Shown here in pieces: positions 1 through 7,724 of a stretch of DNA of 39,909 nucleotides. Numbering within the stretch: position 1 is the first letter of the stretch; each line of letters starts with the position of its first letter. Position numbers and translations under genes: made by a program. The notes beneath the pieces are model-generated. The model did not search any database. It had not been told where the DNA came from and worked only from the letters and a program-made list of their open reading frames with translations. Source of the stretch: Variovorax sp. (lineage in GTDB: Bacteria; Pseudomonadota; Gammaproteobacteria; Burkholderiales; Burkholderiaceae_C); assembly GCA_004210915.1 (NCBI GenBank), contig SEGS01000027.1, positions 1 through 39,909 on the forward strand, given 5' to 3'.

Positions 1-26
1 CCAGCTGTTCATGAAAGAGTGTCCAC

Positions 27-260
27 ATGGCACGCGTATGTGAAGTCACGGGCAAGGGCCCGATGGTCGGGAACAATGTTTCCCACGCCAACAACAAAAC
101 CAAGCGCCGGTTCCTGCCGAACCTGCAATACCGTCGTTTCTGGGTCGAAACAGAAAACCGCTGGGTGCGTCTGCGCGTTTCGAGCGCCGCTCTGCGCCTG
201 ATCGACAAGAACGGCATTGACGCCGTGCTCGCAGACCTGCGTGCACGCGGTCAAGCTTAA
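27..260 (+). CDS. rpmB: 50S ribosomal protein L28
   Basis: A 77-residue basic protein beginning [12 protein letters not shown], the usual opening of bacterial L28. The conserved segments [18 protein letters not shown] and [10 protein letters not shown] follow, the pattern that packs against 23S rRNA in the large subunit. Length is normal for L28. The ATG at 27 gives the canonical N-terminus, so no other start is considered. rpmG follows after 16 bases on the same strand, the common rpmB-rpmG operon. The promoter would lie upstream of the window. The single N-terminal cysteine fits a form lacking the zinc-ribbon cysteine pairs, but I only see this by eye. Confidence 0.97.
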   Translation: MARVCEVTGKGPMVGNNVSHANNKTKRRFLPNLQYRRFWVETENRWVRLRVSSAALRLIDKNGIDAVLADLRARGQA

Positions 261-276
261 TTAAGGAGCGAACACC

Positions 277-450
277 ATGGCAACGAGCAAAGGCGGACGC
301 GAAAAGATCAAGCTGGAATCCACTGCGGGTACCGGCCACTTCTACACGACGAGCAAGAACAAGAAGACGATGCCTGAAAAGATGTCGATCATGAAGTTCG
401 ACCCCAAGGCGCGCAAGCACGTCGAATACAAGGAAATCAAGCTGAAGTAA
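277..450 (+). CDS. rpmG: 50S ribosomal protein L33
   Basis: A 57-residue protein starting [20 protein letters not shown] and ending in a basic stretch ([17 protein letters not shown]). This is the standard L33 sequence of the proteobacterial type without zinc-binding cysteines. An AAGGAG Shine-Dalgarno at 263-268 precedes the ATG by 8 bases. It is the second gene of the rpmB-rpmG operon and is followed by a strong intrinsic terminator. It is too short for many gene callers, but family identity and spacing make it secure. The cysteine-free form usually does not depend on zinc (family knowledge). Confidence 0.96.
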   Translation: MATSKGGREKIKLESTAGTGHFYTTSKNKKTMPEKMSIMKFDPKARKHVEYKEIKLK

Positions 451-466
451 TTCAGCGCGACTCCCG

Positions 467-496
467 AAAACCCGCTGCGATCCAGCGGGTTTTTTT
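467..496 (+). terminator. Rho-independent terminator of rpmB-rpmG
   Basis: Perfect 7-bp stem CCCGCTG/CAGCGGG (471-477 with 483-489), a five-base loop, and a run of seven T from 490. AAAA before the stem can pair with the T run, so it could also work weakly from the other strand. Confidence 0.92.
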
Positions 497-520
497 ATGG
501 CTCGCGTTTGTTGAGACAGC

Positions 521-546
521 AAAAAGCCGACTCGCAAGCCGGCTTG
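521..546 (-). terminator. Probable intrinsic terminator of the desaturase gene
   Basis: On the minus strand an AAGCCG arm (complement of 540-545) pairs with CGGCTT (complement of 524-529), followed by a T run (complement of A 521-523). It lies about 20 bases after the desaturase stop codon. The loop of 10 bases contains a competing AGCCGGCT palindrome, so the exact fold is uncertain. Confidence 0.6.
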
Positions 547-566
547 TTTGTTGAGCGTGGAAACGC

Positions 567-1781
567 TCAGCTACGCGCAGCGCGCAGACGGACTGAAAAC
601 TCGTGCAGGGCGGCAATGCCACTGGCTTCGGCGCGATGGCACCAGGCAGCCAGATCGACGGCCAGTTGCTCGCGCGATTGCGAGGTGTTGAGCCAGAGCT
701 GGCGCAACTCTTCACGCATCGTCACCATCTTGTCGATCACGGGGTGCGCGGCGCGCGCCTGCGCCAGGCTCGGCTTGGCCGCCGCCGGTACCTTGTCGTC
801 GTCGCGATGCAGCCAGCGATTGGCAGCCTTCAACACCGAGAGGTCGGCGCCCTTGGCCTTCAACTGCGCCAGTTCGTCCTTCACCGTCATTTGCATGCCG
901 CGGGCATAGCCGGCCATGACTTCGTAGCGGTTGGCGATGACGGCCTCGAGCGTCTTCTCGTCCGCGACCGGGCGCACATCGCCCAGAAGCATCTTCGGCG
1001 GCACCTTCTTGACCTTGGCCCAGCCAATCATTTCCATGGCGCGGATGTAGCCCCAGCCGATATCGAACTCGTACTTCTTGACCGAGAACTTGGCCGAAGT
1101 CGGGTAGGTGTGGTGGTTGTTATGCAGCTCTTCGCCGCCGATGATGATCCCGATCGGCGAGATGTTGCGACTGGCGTCGACCGCCTCAAAGTTGCGGTAG
1201 CCCCAGAAGTGGCCAATGCCGTTGACCACGCCGGCCGCCCAGAACGGAATCCAGAGCATCTGCACAGCCCAGACGGCCATGCCGAGCGCGCCGAACAGCG
1301 CCAGGTTGATCACCAGCATCAAGCCCACGCCCTGCCAGCTGTAGCGGGTGTAGAGGTTGCGCTCGATCCAGTCATCAGGCGTGCCGTGACCGTAGCGAGC
1401 CATCGTGTCCTTGTTCTTGGACTCGGTCCGATACAACTCGGCGCCTCGCCACATGACTTCGTCGAAGCCCTTGACCTGCGGGCTATGGGGGTCTTCTTCG
1501 GTTTCGCACTTCGCGTGGTGCTTGCGGTGAATGGCCACCCATTCCTTGGTTACCATGCCCGTGCCCAGCCACAGCCAAAGACGGAAGAAATGCGAAGGAA
1601 TGGGGCCCAGGTCCATGGCCCGGTGCGTCTGCGTGCGATGCAGGAAAATCGTGACGCCCGCGATCGTGATGTGCGTGGTGACGAGCGTGTACAACACCAC
1701 TTGCCACCAGGTCAGGTCCCACAAGCCGTGTCCGAGCCAGTCGATGGCCGCGCTCAGAACGGCAGAGTCAGGAAGCAACAT
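567..1781 (-). CDS. Acyl-CoA/acyl-lipid fatty acid desaturase (delta-9 type)
   Basis: A 404-residue membrane di-iron desaturase that would introduce a cis double bond into a saturated acyl chain. The three histidine boxes are all visible: HRTQTH at 48-53, HRKHH at 85-89 and HNNHH at 220-224. Hydrophobic stretches lie at about 25-47 and 150-190. Beyond the catalytic domain (about residue 270) there is a soluble C-terminal extension of roughly 130 residues, rich in charged and helical sequence. That makes it longer than the minimal desaturase. The ATG at 1781 has a GGAG about 12 bases upstream, which is a little far. It is monocistronic: 130 bases separate it from the methyltransferase upstream and a terminator follows. 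A role in membrane fluidity is inferred from the family; the substrate form (CoA or lipid) cannot be told from sequence. Confidence 0.9.
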   Translation of the reverse strand: MLLPDSAVLSAAIDWLGHGLWDLTWWQVVLYTLVTTHITIAGVTIFLHRTQTHRAMDLGPIPSHFFRLWLWLGTGMVTKEWVAIHRKHHAKCETEEDPHSPQVKGFDEVMWRGAELYRTESKNKDTMARYGHGTPDDWIERNLYTRYSWQGVGLMLVINLALFGALGMAVWAVQMLWIPFWAAGVVNGIGHFWGYRNFEAVDASRNISPIGIIIGGEELHNNHHTYPTSAKFSVKKYEFDIGWGYIRAMEMIGWAKVKKVPPKMLLGDVRPVADEKTLEAVIANRYEVMAGYARGMQMTVKDELAQLKAKGADLSVLKAANRWLHRDDDKVPAAAKPSLAQARAAHPVIDKMVTMREELRQLWLNTSQSREQLAVDLAAWCHRAEASGIAALHEFSVRLRAARS

Positions 1782-1911
1782 TGAGTCAGGTACTCCATGG
1801 CCGCACGAAGGTGCAGCCTTCAGGTAGCTTGCGATTTTAAAGGATCGACCCTGAAAAAGGGGCTAAATCCTTGATGAGGCGCAAGTTTCCCTGCTGTTTG
1901 GAGCCCTGCAC

Positions 1912-3183
1912 CTAGGCGCGGTTCCACACGGCGGCGAAGAATCCGTCTGTCGCGTGGCGATGCGGCCACAGGCGCAGGTATCGCGTTGCGCTGTCGCCGC
2001 CCGCGCACAAATCCGCTGCACCTTCGACTTTCAGCGCCGCCAGCACTTCGCCCGCATCCTGAAGAACGAAGGTGGGGTTGGCCGCGGTGAACGCTTCGGC
2101 AATCGCCTCGTTTTCCTCCGGCAGCACGCTGCATGTGGCGTAAACGAGTCGGCCGCCAGGCTTCACCAGTCGCGCCGCGCTTTGAAGGATTGCCGTCTGC
2201 TTGGCGGTCAGCTCTTCCACCGACTTGGGTGACTGCCGCCATTTCAGATCGGGATTGCGGCGCAGTGTGCCGAGGCCGGAGCACGGCGCGTCGACCAGCA
2301 CCCGGTCGATCTTCCCGGCGAGGCGCTTGATCCGCTCGTCGCGTTCGTGCGCGATGGCCGCCGGGTGCACGTTCGACAGCTTGCTCCGGGCCAGCCGTGG
2401 CTTGAGCGCGTCGAGCCGGTGCGCGGACGTGTCGAAAGCATAGAGCCGACCGGTGTTGCGCATGCTGGCACCGATTGCGAGGGTTTTGCCGCCAGCCCCG
2501 GCGCAGAAATCCACCACCATCTCGCCTCGCTTGGCGTCGAGGATCAGTGCCAGCAGTTGCGAGCCCTCGTCCTGCACTTCGACGGCGCCACGCGTGAACA
2601 CCTCGAGCTTGTTGAGCGCCGGCTTGCCGTCGATGCGCAGGCCCCAGGGGGAAAACGGCGTGGCCGTCGACGGCACGCCCGCCTTCGCCAGCTCCGCCTT
2701 GACGTCGGCGCGCTTGTCGTTCAGCGCATTGACGCGCAGATCGAGCGGCGCCGGCTGTTGCAGACTTTCGACCAGCGGCCAGAAGCCGTCACCCAACTGC
2801 GCCTTGAGCGGGGCGACCAGCCATTCGGGCAGGTTGTGCCGGTGGCGCTCGAGGAGGTCGTCCTGCTTGACCGCGTCGCAGTTGTCCAGCCAGCGCTTCT
2901 CGGTGTCGTTCAACGCGCTTTTCAAAAAGTCCCGCGGTCCATGAAAGCCGAGGATGGCCATGCGCCGCTCTTTCGAGCCGCTGCCCGACGGCGACAGATG
3001 ATCGAACAGCAGCTTCTTGCGCAACACCGTGTAGACGGTCTCCGCCAGCGTGGCCCGCTCGCGCGGACCGAACTCGCGATGGTCGCGGAAGAAGCGCGAC
3101 ACGACCTGGTCGGCGGGGTGATCGAATTTCAGGACGAGGCCGACCAGATCGGCGGTCGCCTCCAACAGGGCTTTGGGGTGCAT
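1912..3183 (-). CDS. RsmB/Fmu-family rRNA (cytosine-C5) methyltransferase
   Basis: A 423-residue SAM-dependent RNA m5C methyltransferase. The N-terminal part (about 1-150) is the NusB-like RNA-binding region of this family. The SAM-binding motif is VVDFCAGAGGKTLAIGA. The Pro-Cys motif is VLVDAPCSGLGTLRRNPDLKW-like, and the catalytic Thr-Cys-Ser motif is YATCSVLPEENEA, where the Cys attacks the cytosine. Both catalytic cysteines are present. It most resembles RsmB, which modifies C967 of 16S rRNA, but paralogues exist in Burkholderiales and the usual fmt-rsmB context is absent. I therefore withhold the symbol. It follows the M48 peptidase gene by 12 bases on the same strand and is probably cotranscribed. 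Confidence 0.87.
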   Translation of the reverse strand: MHPKALLEATADLVGLVLKFDHPADQVVSRFFRDHREFGPRERATLAETVYTVLRKKLLFDHLSPSGSGSKERRMAILGFHGPRDFLKSALNDTEKRWLDNCDAVKQDDLLERHRHNLPEWLVAPLKAQLGDGFWPLVESLQQPAPLDLRVNALNDKRADVKAELAKAGVPSTATPFSPWGLRIDGKPALNKLEVFTRGAVEVQDEGSQLLALILDAKRGEMVVDFCAGAGGKTLAIGASMRNTGRLYAFDTSAHRLDALKPRLARSKLSNVHPAAIAHERDERIKRLAGKIDRVLVDAPCSGLGTLRRNPDLKWRQSPKSVEELTAKQTAILQSAARLVKPGGRLVYATCSVLPEENEAIAEAFTAANPTFVLQDAGEVLAALKVEGAADLCAGGDSATRYLRLWPHRHATDGFFAAVWNRA

Positions 3184-3195
3184 CCCCCGATTGTC

Positions 3196-5073
3196 TCAGT
3201 CGCGGACGCCTGCCTGACGGGCTGGCCGGCGCGCCCAGATCTCGCCAAACGCCTGCTGCTCGATCTCGGTCAGCGTCGGCGCATGGCCTGCCCACAGCAC
3301 CAGCACAGCGCCGGGCAGCGTGAGCGTGTGTTCCAGCTGACGGCAGAGCTGCCAGCTGTCATCGTCGTCGAGCCCCGGCAACGCCACGAACATCACATAG
3401 GCACGGCGCCACGGAAACTCGCGCAAATTCTTGCGAACCAGCCAGGCGCGGGTCACTGGCTCGCAACGCGCCAGGTCTGCCTGCACTTCACCCAGTTCGA
3501 ACTCGCTCAGATCGTGCCGCGCGATCTGGCTGAAGCACGGTGTTTCGGTGATTTCTTCCCAGGCCCTCGCCTCGCCCTCCTCGGCCTGCCGCAGCCGTTC
3601 CCGCCAAAGCTTGAGCGCCACCGGATCGTGCGCGCCAGTGTCGCGGTCTTCCAGCAGCGCCACCGCGTCCTTCGCGGCCCACCAGCGGCTGGCTGCGCCG
3701 GTCGCATGCAGGCGCTCCAGCACCGCAAGGCGTGCGACGCGGTTGCCCGGGGGCAGCATCTGGGCCAGGCCCCGCAACGCGCCCGCGTGATCGGGGGCGA
3801 TTTCCAGCGCACGCTCGTAACGCGCGCGCACCGATGCGGTCGCATTGAGCCGCCGCTCGCAATCCGCCCACTCCACCATCTGGTCGGCGTTGTTGTGCAC
3901 GGCAGAAGCCGCCAGTTCCGCGACCCTTGCACGCACCCTGGCAAGGTGGGCGTGATGCTGCTGCCAATCGCCGCCATGCTGCCGGCACCACTGGCTGTCG
4001 AAGTGCGCCACCCATCGCGCGCCGTCGGCCAGCAGTTCGAGTGCGGGCTCGGTGGACCATTCGGGCAGGTGTGCCTTTTGACGCAGCGCCTGGAGTCGGT
4101 CGCGCAGCACGGGGTGCGTGTCGTCGACGTCACTGACCCGACGCAGGGCAGCGCGCAGCGCCCGGCGCGCGAAGTCAGGCGGCGGTGCGATGGCTGCGCG
4201 TTCGTGCAGGGCAGCGAACGGCCCTGCCGGTTGAGGCTCGCGCTCCGCCCGGGACCAATGGCCCGGCCAGAACGCTTCGGCGTACCACGCGCCCTTGACG
4301 GAAATCTCGGTCAGCGCCGCCGCAGCCACAGAGCCGCCGAGCAGGCGCCCCGAAATGCGGTCAGCTTCATACTCGTCCTGGCGCGCGAGCGCAAAGGTGC
4401 GCGCCGCGAAACGGGGAAAGTACCAGCGGAAGAAGGCTTGCGACGCGAAGGCCATGACGCCTTCTTCGCGTCGCAGGCTGGCATCGAGCTTGAGCCATGA
4501 CAGCCGCGTGCGGTAGATCCAGGCGCTCAGCCTGCCATGGTTGCCGCGCAGGTGACCGTACTCGTGGGCCAGCACCGACAGCATCCGGCGCCGGTCGAGA
4601 GCCAGCAGGAGCGGAAGCCCGATGTTGAGCGTGTTCACCGCGCCACCGAACAAGCCGAAGCGCGGCAGTTGCCGAATGCTGGCGTTGAACTCGTCGTCGA
4701 GGTACACATGGTGCACTGGCGGGCCGTCGATCTTGCGCTGGATGCGGTCCAAGCCTTCGAACAGAGCGGGCGCGTCCGCCCGCGCAAGGCGCACGCCTTC
4801 GGGTGGATCGAAGCGCACCCACAGCGCGCGCAAGGTGGTCCAAAGGAGGCCCAGCGCAAACAGCAACGCCCATCCGCGCGCAAAGCTGAAGCGCCCTGCG
4901 CCCAGTGCACCGGCCGCCCAAGCGATGATGCCGACGGAGAGCGCCAGACAAGCCAGCACCCATGCGTAGCCCAGCGCGGCAAAAGCTGCCACGCCTCGTC
5001 GGTAGCGTGCGCTGTTGTCGGCACTGGCATGCTCGCTCAGCCGCACCAGGTGAATGAAATCTGCCCGGTTCAC
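3196..5073 (-). CDS. Membrane M48-family zinc metallopeptidase
   Basis: About 625 residues from a GTG at 5073. Two hydrophobic segments (AAFAALGYAWVLACLALSVGI and GWALLFALGLLW) precede the protease domain. The zinc motif HEYGH occurs in LSVLAHEYGHLRGNHG, and the third ligand is probably the first Glu of DEYEADR, about 65 residues later. The C-terminal half is helical and charged, with TPR-like spacing around ARYERALEIAPDHAGALRGLAQ, which may bind substrates or partners. The longest frame begins with a TTG at 5118. I prefer the GTG because AAGGGAG lies 7 bases upstream of it and the TTG frame would run across the start of the divergent gene. The role is probably membrane protein quality control or processing, from the family only; the physiological substrate is unknown. 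Confidence 0.85.
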   Translation of the reverse strand: MNRADFIHLVRLSEHASADNSARYRRGVAAFAALGYAWVLACLALSVGIIAWAAGALGAGRFSFARGWALLFALGLLWTTLRALWVRFDPPEGVRLARADAPALFEGLDRIQRKIDGPPVHHVYLDDEFNASIRQLPRFGLFGGAVNTLNIGLPLLLALDRRRMLSVLAHEYGHLRGNHGRLSAWIYRTRLSWLKLDASLRREEGVMAFASQAFFRWYFPRFAARTFALARQDEYEADRISGRLLGGSVAAAALTEISVKGAWYAEAFWPGHWSRAEREPQPAGPFAALHERAAIAPPPDFARRALRAALRRVSDVDDTHPVLRDRLQALRQKAHLPEWSTEPALELLADGARWVAHFDSQWCRQHGGDWQQHHAHLARVRARVAELAASAVHNNADQMVEWADCERRLNATASVRARYERALEIAPDHAGALRGLAQMLPPGNRVARLAVLERLHATGAASRWWAAKDAVALLEDRDTGAHDPVALKLWRERLRQAEEGEARAWEEITETPCFSQIARHDLSEFELGEVQADLARCEPVTRAWLVRKNLREFPWRRAYVMFVALPGLDDDDSWQLCRQLEHTLTLPGAVLVLWAGHAPTLTEIEQQAFGEIWARRPARQAGVRD

Positions 5074-5080
5074 CCCGGCG

Positions 5081-5087
5081 CTCCCTT
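5081..5087 (-). promoter_or_regulatory. Shine-Dalgarno fixing the M48 peptidase start
   Basis: AAGGGAG on the minus strand, 7 bases before the GTG at 5073. It supports the shorter product over the TTG at 5118. Confidence 0.65.
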
Positions 5088-5107
5088 GACCCTGAAAGAA
5101 ACGCCGA

Positions 5108-5347
5108 ATGACCGACAACGACCTGCCGCCCCTGATCGAAACACCGCCCGGCCGCTATCGCCACTACAAGGGCGGCGAGTACGAGGTGCTGGGCACCGTG
5201 CGCCACAGCGAAACGCTGGCGCCGATGACGCTGTACCGCGCCCTGTACGGGTCGCAGGGCCTCTGGGTGAGGCCGGCCGACATGTTTGCGGAAACAGTGA
5301 GGGTCGACGGCCAGACGCGGCCGCGCTTCGCCCGGATCGAGGAATGA
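5108..5347 (+). CDS. DUF1653 domain protein
   Basis: A 79-residue soluble protein in which the block PGRYRHYKGGEYEVLGTVRH, followed by SETLAPMTLYRALYGSQGLWVRP, is the hallmark of DUF1653. This is a small beta-rich domain of unknown function that is widespread in proteobacteria. It ends in VDGQTRPRFARIEE, also typical. The gene is divergent from the M48 peptidase, whose preferred start is 35 bases away, so the two share a very small promoter region. No signal peptide, membrane segment or catalytic motif is evident. No biochemical role can be given. Confidence 0.85.
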   Translation: MTDNDLPPLIETPPGRYRHYKGGEYEVLGTVRHSETLAPMTLYRALYGSQGLWVRPADMFAETVRVDGQTRPRFARIEE

Positions 5348-5417
5348 GGGAAAGCGTCGTCGACACGGGCAGCGCCTGTGCAGTCGAGCGTCTTCGGGAC
5401 CGCGTGCTGCGCCCGGG

Positions 5418-5747
5418 CTAGCCGCAGCGCACGTCGGTCACGCGTCCACGCGCGTCGACATCGAGGTTCAGGCGCCCTTCGTTGATCTCCATCGTGACGG
5501 CCTGACCCGGTTTGATGACGCGCACGCTGTCGGCCGTGCCGCGGAAGCGGGCGGCCGCCTCGAGTTGAGGGGTGACCAATTGGCCGACGGCGAAGCGGGC
5601 GCCTTCAGCCTGGCAACGCGCGGGCGGTGCGGCGGCGGGCGCAGCGGCAACGGGGGCGGCAGTCGCGGACTGAGGCGCCGGGGCGAGCCCTGCGCAGCCC
5701 GCCAAAAAGCCGGCAGTGGCCAGCGCGAAAAGAAAAGCATGTTTCAC
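5418..5747 (-). CDS. I78-family peptidase inhibitor-like lipoprotein
   Basis: A 109-residue lipoprotein precursor from a GTG at 5747: MKHAFLFALATAGFLAGC, with a lipobox LAGC and the lipidated Cys at residue 18. An Ala/Pro-rich linker of about 25 residues follows. The mature domain contains CQAEGARFAVGQLVTPQLEA, then ADSVRVIKPGQAVTMEINEGRLNLDVDARGRVTDVRCG. The final 'I.PG..VT.....RLN...D..G.I..V.CG' pattern is that of the MEROPS I78 (elastase-inhibitor-like) family, with a probable Cys-Cys bridge. The longer frame begins with TTG at 5780. The GTG is preferred because GGAG sits 6 bases before it and because it yields a perfect signal peptide. Periplasmic protease inhibition is a family-based inference. 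Confidence 0.85.
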   Translation of the reverse strand: MKHAFLFALATAGFLAGCAGLAPAPQSATAAPVAAAPAAAPPARCQAEGARFAVGQLVTPQLEAAARFRGTADSVRVIKPGQAVTMEINEGRLNLDVDARGRVTDVRCG

Positions 5748-5753
5748 GGGTTG

Positions 5754-5757
5754 CTCC
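5754..5757 (-). promoter_or_regulatory. Shine-Dalgarno of the I78 lipoprotein
   Basis: GGAG on the minus strand, 6 bases before the GTG at 5747. It selects the start that gives a standard lipoprotein signal. Confidence 0.6.
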
Positions 5758-5792
5758 AAAACGGTAAGCCGGCTCGTCAATGACCGATTGTG

Positions 5793-6380
5793 TCATTGTG
5801 TATCTGAAGCCAGCCAATCCGCGATCGCCCGGGGATAAATGTGGTGTTCCTGCGTCAGCACGCGGGCGGCCAGCCCCCGCGCCGTGTCGCCCGCCAAAAC
5901 GGGCACCACCGCCTGCGCCAGGATCGGACCGTGATCCAGGTCCGCCGTCACCTGATGCACTGTGAGCCCGGCCACCTTGCAGCCCGCCTCGATTGCGCGC
6001 TGGTGCGTGTGCAGACCGGGAAAGGCCGGCAGCAAAGAGGGGTGGATGTTCAGCAGCCGGCCGGCATAGCGCGCCACGAAGCCCGGCGTGAGGATTCGCA
6101 TGAAGCCGGCCAGCACAACCAGCGCAGGCGCATGGGCATCGACCGCCTCGGCGAGCGCAGCGTCGAAGGTCTCCCGGTCCGGATAGTCCGTGTGAGGCAC
6201 CACGGCGGTCGCAAGACCCAGTGCCTGCGCGCGTGCCAAGCCTGCTGCGTCGGCCTTGTTGCTGATGACGGCGGACACGCGCGCGCCGAAGCGTTCACGC
6301 CACCGATCGCGCTCCGCGGCCTGCGCGATGGCCGCCATGTTGGAGCCGCCGCCGGAGATCAGGATCACGATGTTCTTCAT
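5793..6380 (-). CDS. purN: Phosphoribosylglycinamide formyltransferase
   Basis: A 195-residue GAR transformylase, which transfers the formyl group of 10-formyltetrahydrofolate to GAR in de novo purine synthesis. It opens MKNIVILISGGGSNMAAIAQ, the phosphate/GAR-binding loop. It contains FMRILTPGFVARYAGRLLNIHPSLLPAFPG with the catalytic Asn and His (NIHPSLLP), and the catalytic Asp in TADLDHGPILAQ. The length is standard. The ATG at 6380 lacks an obvious Shine-Dalgarno. It is divergent from the acyl-CoA dehydrogenase genes, and the 149-bp gap must hold both promoters. The I78 gene upstream on the coordinate axis is transcribed in the same direction after purN, with 45 bases between. Confidence 0.95.
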   Translation of the reverse strand: MKNIVILISGGGSNMAAIAQAAERDRWRERFGARVSAVISNKADAAGLARAQALGLATAVVPHTDYPDRETFDAALAEAVDAHAPALVVLAGFMRILTPGFVARYAGRLLNIHPSLLPAFPGLHTHQRAIEAGCKVAGLTVHQVTADLDHGPILAQAVVPVLAGDTARGLAARVLTQEHHIYPRAIADWLASDTQ

Positions 6381-6454
6381 GGGAGGCGGATTATCTGTGC
6401 AGGCCTCCGGGCCCCTTTGCCGCAGGTTCTGTCACCACACGGACACCGCAAATC

Positions 6455-6468
6455 AGCACGACCGTGCT
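6455..6468. promoter_or_regulatory. 14-bp inverted repeat upstream of the acyl-CoA dehydrogenase genes
   Basis: AGCACG-AC-CGTGCT is a perfect 6+2+6 palindrome, 62 bases before the first acyl-CoA dehydrogenase start and 75 bases from the purN start. Size and position fit the operator of a dimeric repressor such as a TetR- or FadR-type regulator. The regulator is not in the window. Confidence 0.35.
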
Positions 6469-6529
6469 AAAACGCGAAGTTCCGGAGACAGCGCCGCGAC
6501 GGCGACCCGATCAACACAGCGAGGCACGC

Positions 6530-7711
6530 ATGGATTTGAGCTTCACGCCCGAAGAACAGCAGTTCCGCGAAGAGATTCGCGCCTGGGTCAAGGAAAACCT
6601 TCCGCAAGAGATTTCGAACAAGGTCCACAACGCGCTCGAACTGACGCGCGAAGACCTGCAGCACTGGGCCAAGATCCTCGGCAAGAAGGGCTGGCTGGGC
6701 TACGGCTGGCCCAAGGAATTCGGCGGCCCCGGCTGGACTGCGATTCAGCGTCACCTGTTCGAAGAAGAAACCGCGTTGGCGGGCGCGCCGCGCATCATCC
6801 CGTTCGGCCCCGTCATGGTGGCGCCGGTGATCATGGCCTTCGGCAACGCCGAACAGCAAAAGCGCTTTCTCCCGGGTATCGCCAGCGGCGAAGTCTGGTG
6901 GAGCCAGGGCTACAGCGAACCCGGCTCGGGTTCCGACCTGGCCTCGGTCAAGACCAAGGCCGAGCGCGTGGGCGACAAGTACATCGTGAACGGCCAGAAG
7001 ACCTGGACCACGCTCGGCCAGTACGGCGACTGGATGTTCAACCTCGTGCGCACCAGCAACGAAGGCAAGCCGCAAACCGGCATCTCCTTCCTGTTGCTCG
7101 ACATGAAGTCGCCCGGCGTGACCGTGCGCCCGATCAAGCTGCTCGATGGCGGCCACGAGGTGAATGAGGTGTTCTTCGACAACGTCGAAGTGCCGGCCGA
7201 GAACCTGATCGGCGAGGAGAACAAGGGCTGGACCTACGCCAAGCACCTGCTCAGCCACGAGCGCACCAACATCGCCGACGTGAACCGCGCCAAACGCGAA
7301 CTCGAGCGCCTGAAACGCATCGCGAAGAGCGAAGGCGTCTGGGAAGACTCGCGCTTCCGCGACGAGATCGCCAAGCTCGAAGTCGACGTGGTCGCGCTCG
7401 AGATGATGGTTCTGCGCGTGCTGTCGGCCGCCACCTCGGGCAAGAACTCGCTCGACGTGGCGGGCCTTCTCAAAATCCGGGGCAGCGAGATCCAGCAGCG
7501 CTACAGCGAACTCATGATGCTGGCCGGCGGCCCCTACTCGCTGCCGCTCATCCGCGAAGCGATGGAAGCCGGCTACCAGGGCAACTTCCCTGGCGGCAAC
7601 CCGGCGCTGGCGCCGCTCACCTCGACCTTCTTCAACATGCGCAAGACCACCATCTACGGCGGTTCCAACGAAGTGCAGCGCAACATCGTGGCCCAGACGG
7701 TCCTCGGCTAA
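6530..7711 (+). CDS. Acyl-CoA dehydrogenase, catalytic subunit (PimC-like)
   Basis: A 393-residue FAD-dependent acyl-CoA dehydrogenase family protein. The flavin/substrate motif GYSEPGSGSD is at 127-136. The position of the medium-chain catalytic Glu is Gly377 (IYGGSNEVQR), while Glu244 in LSHERTNIA occupies the alternative base position used by long-chain and isovaleryl-CoA dehydrogenases. The R-x-Q-F-G and Q-x-x-G-G-x-G flavin motifs of the second half are absent here but present in the next gene. The pair therefore probably forms a heteromer, as in pimeloyl-CoA dehydrogenase PimC/PimD or mycobacterial ChsE-type enzymes. The ATG at 6530 (GAGG 5 bases upstream) gives the family N-terminus MDLSFTPEEQ; a longer frame adds 22 unlikely residues. 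Substrate unknown; a long or dicarboxylic acyl-CoA is plausible. Confidence 0.9.
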   Translation: MDLSFTPEEQQFREEIRAWVKENLPQEISNKVHNALELTREDLQHWAKILGKKGWLGYGWPKEFGGPGWTAIQRHLFEEETALAGAPRIIPFGPVMVAPVIMAFGNAEQQKRFLPGIASGEVWWSQGYSEPGSGSDLASVKTKAERVGDKYIVNGQKTWTTLGQYGDWMFNLVRTSNEGKPQTGISFLLLDMKSPGVTVRPIKLLDGGHEVNEVFFDNVEVPAENLIGEENKGWTYAKHLLSHERTNIADVNRAKRELERLKRIAKSEGVWEDSRFRDEIAKLEVDVVALEMMVLRVLSAATSGKNSLDVAGLLKIRGSEIQQRYSELMMLAGGPYSLPLIREAMEAGYQGNFPGGNPALAPLTSTFFNMRKTTIYGGSNEVQRNIVAQTVLG

Positions 7712-7724
7712 GGAGAACAAGAAC

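Noticed and set aside
603..1784. Long plus-strand open frame opposite the desaturase gene
   Set aside because: Antisense shadow in GC-rich DNA; arginine/histidine-rich composition with no family motif, while the minus strand has three intact histidine boxes.
2347..4500. 717-codon plus-strand open frame across two minus-strand genes
   Set aside because: It spans the junction of the methyltransferase and the peptidase, both with clear catalytic motifs, and shows no domain of its own.
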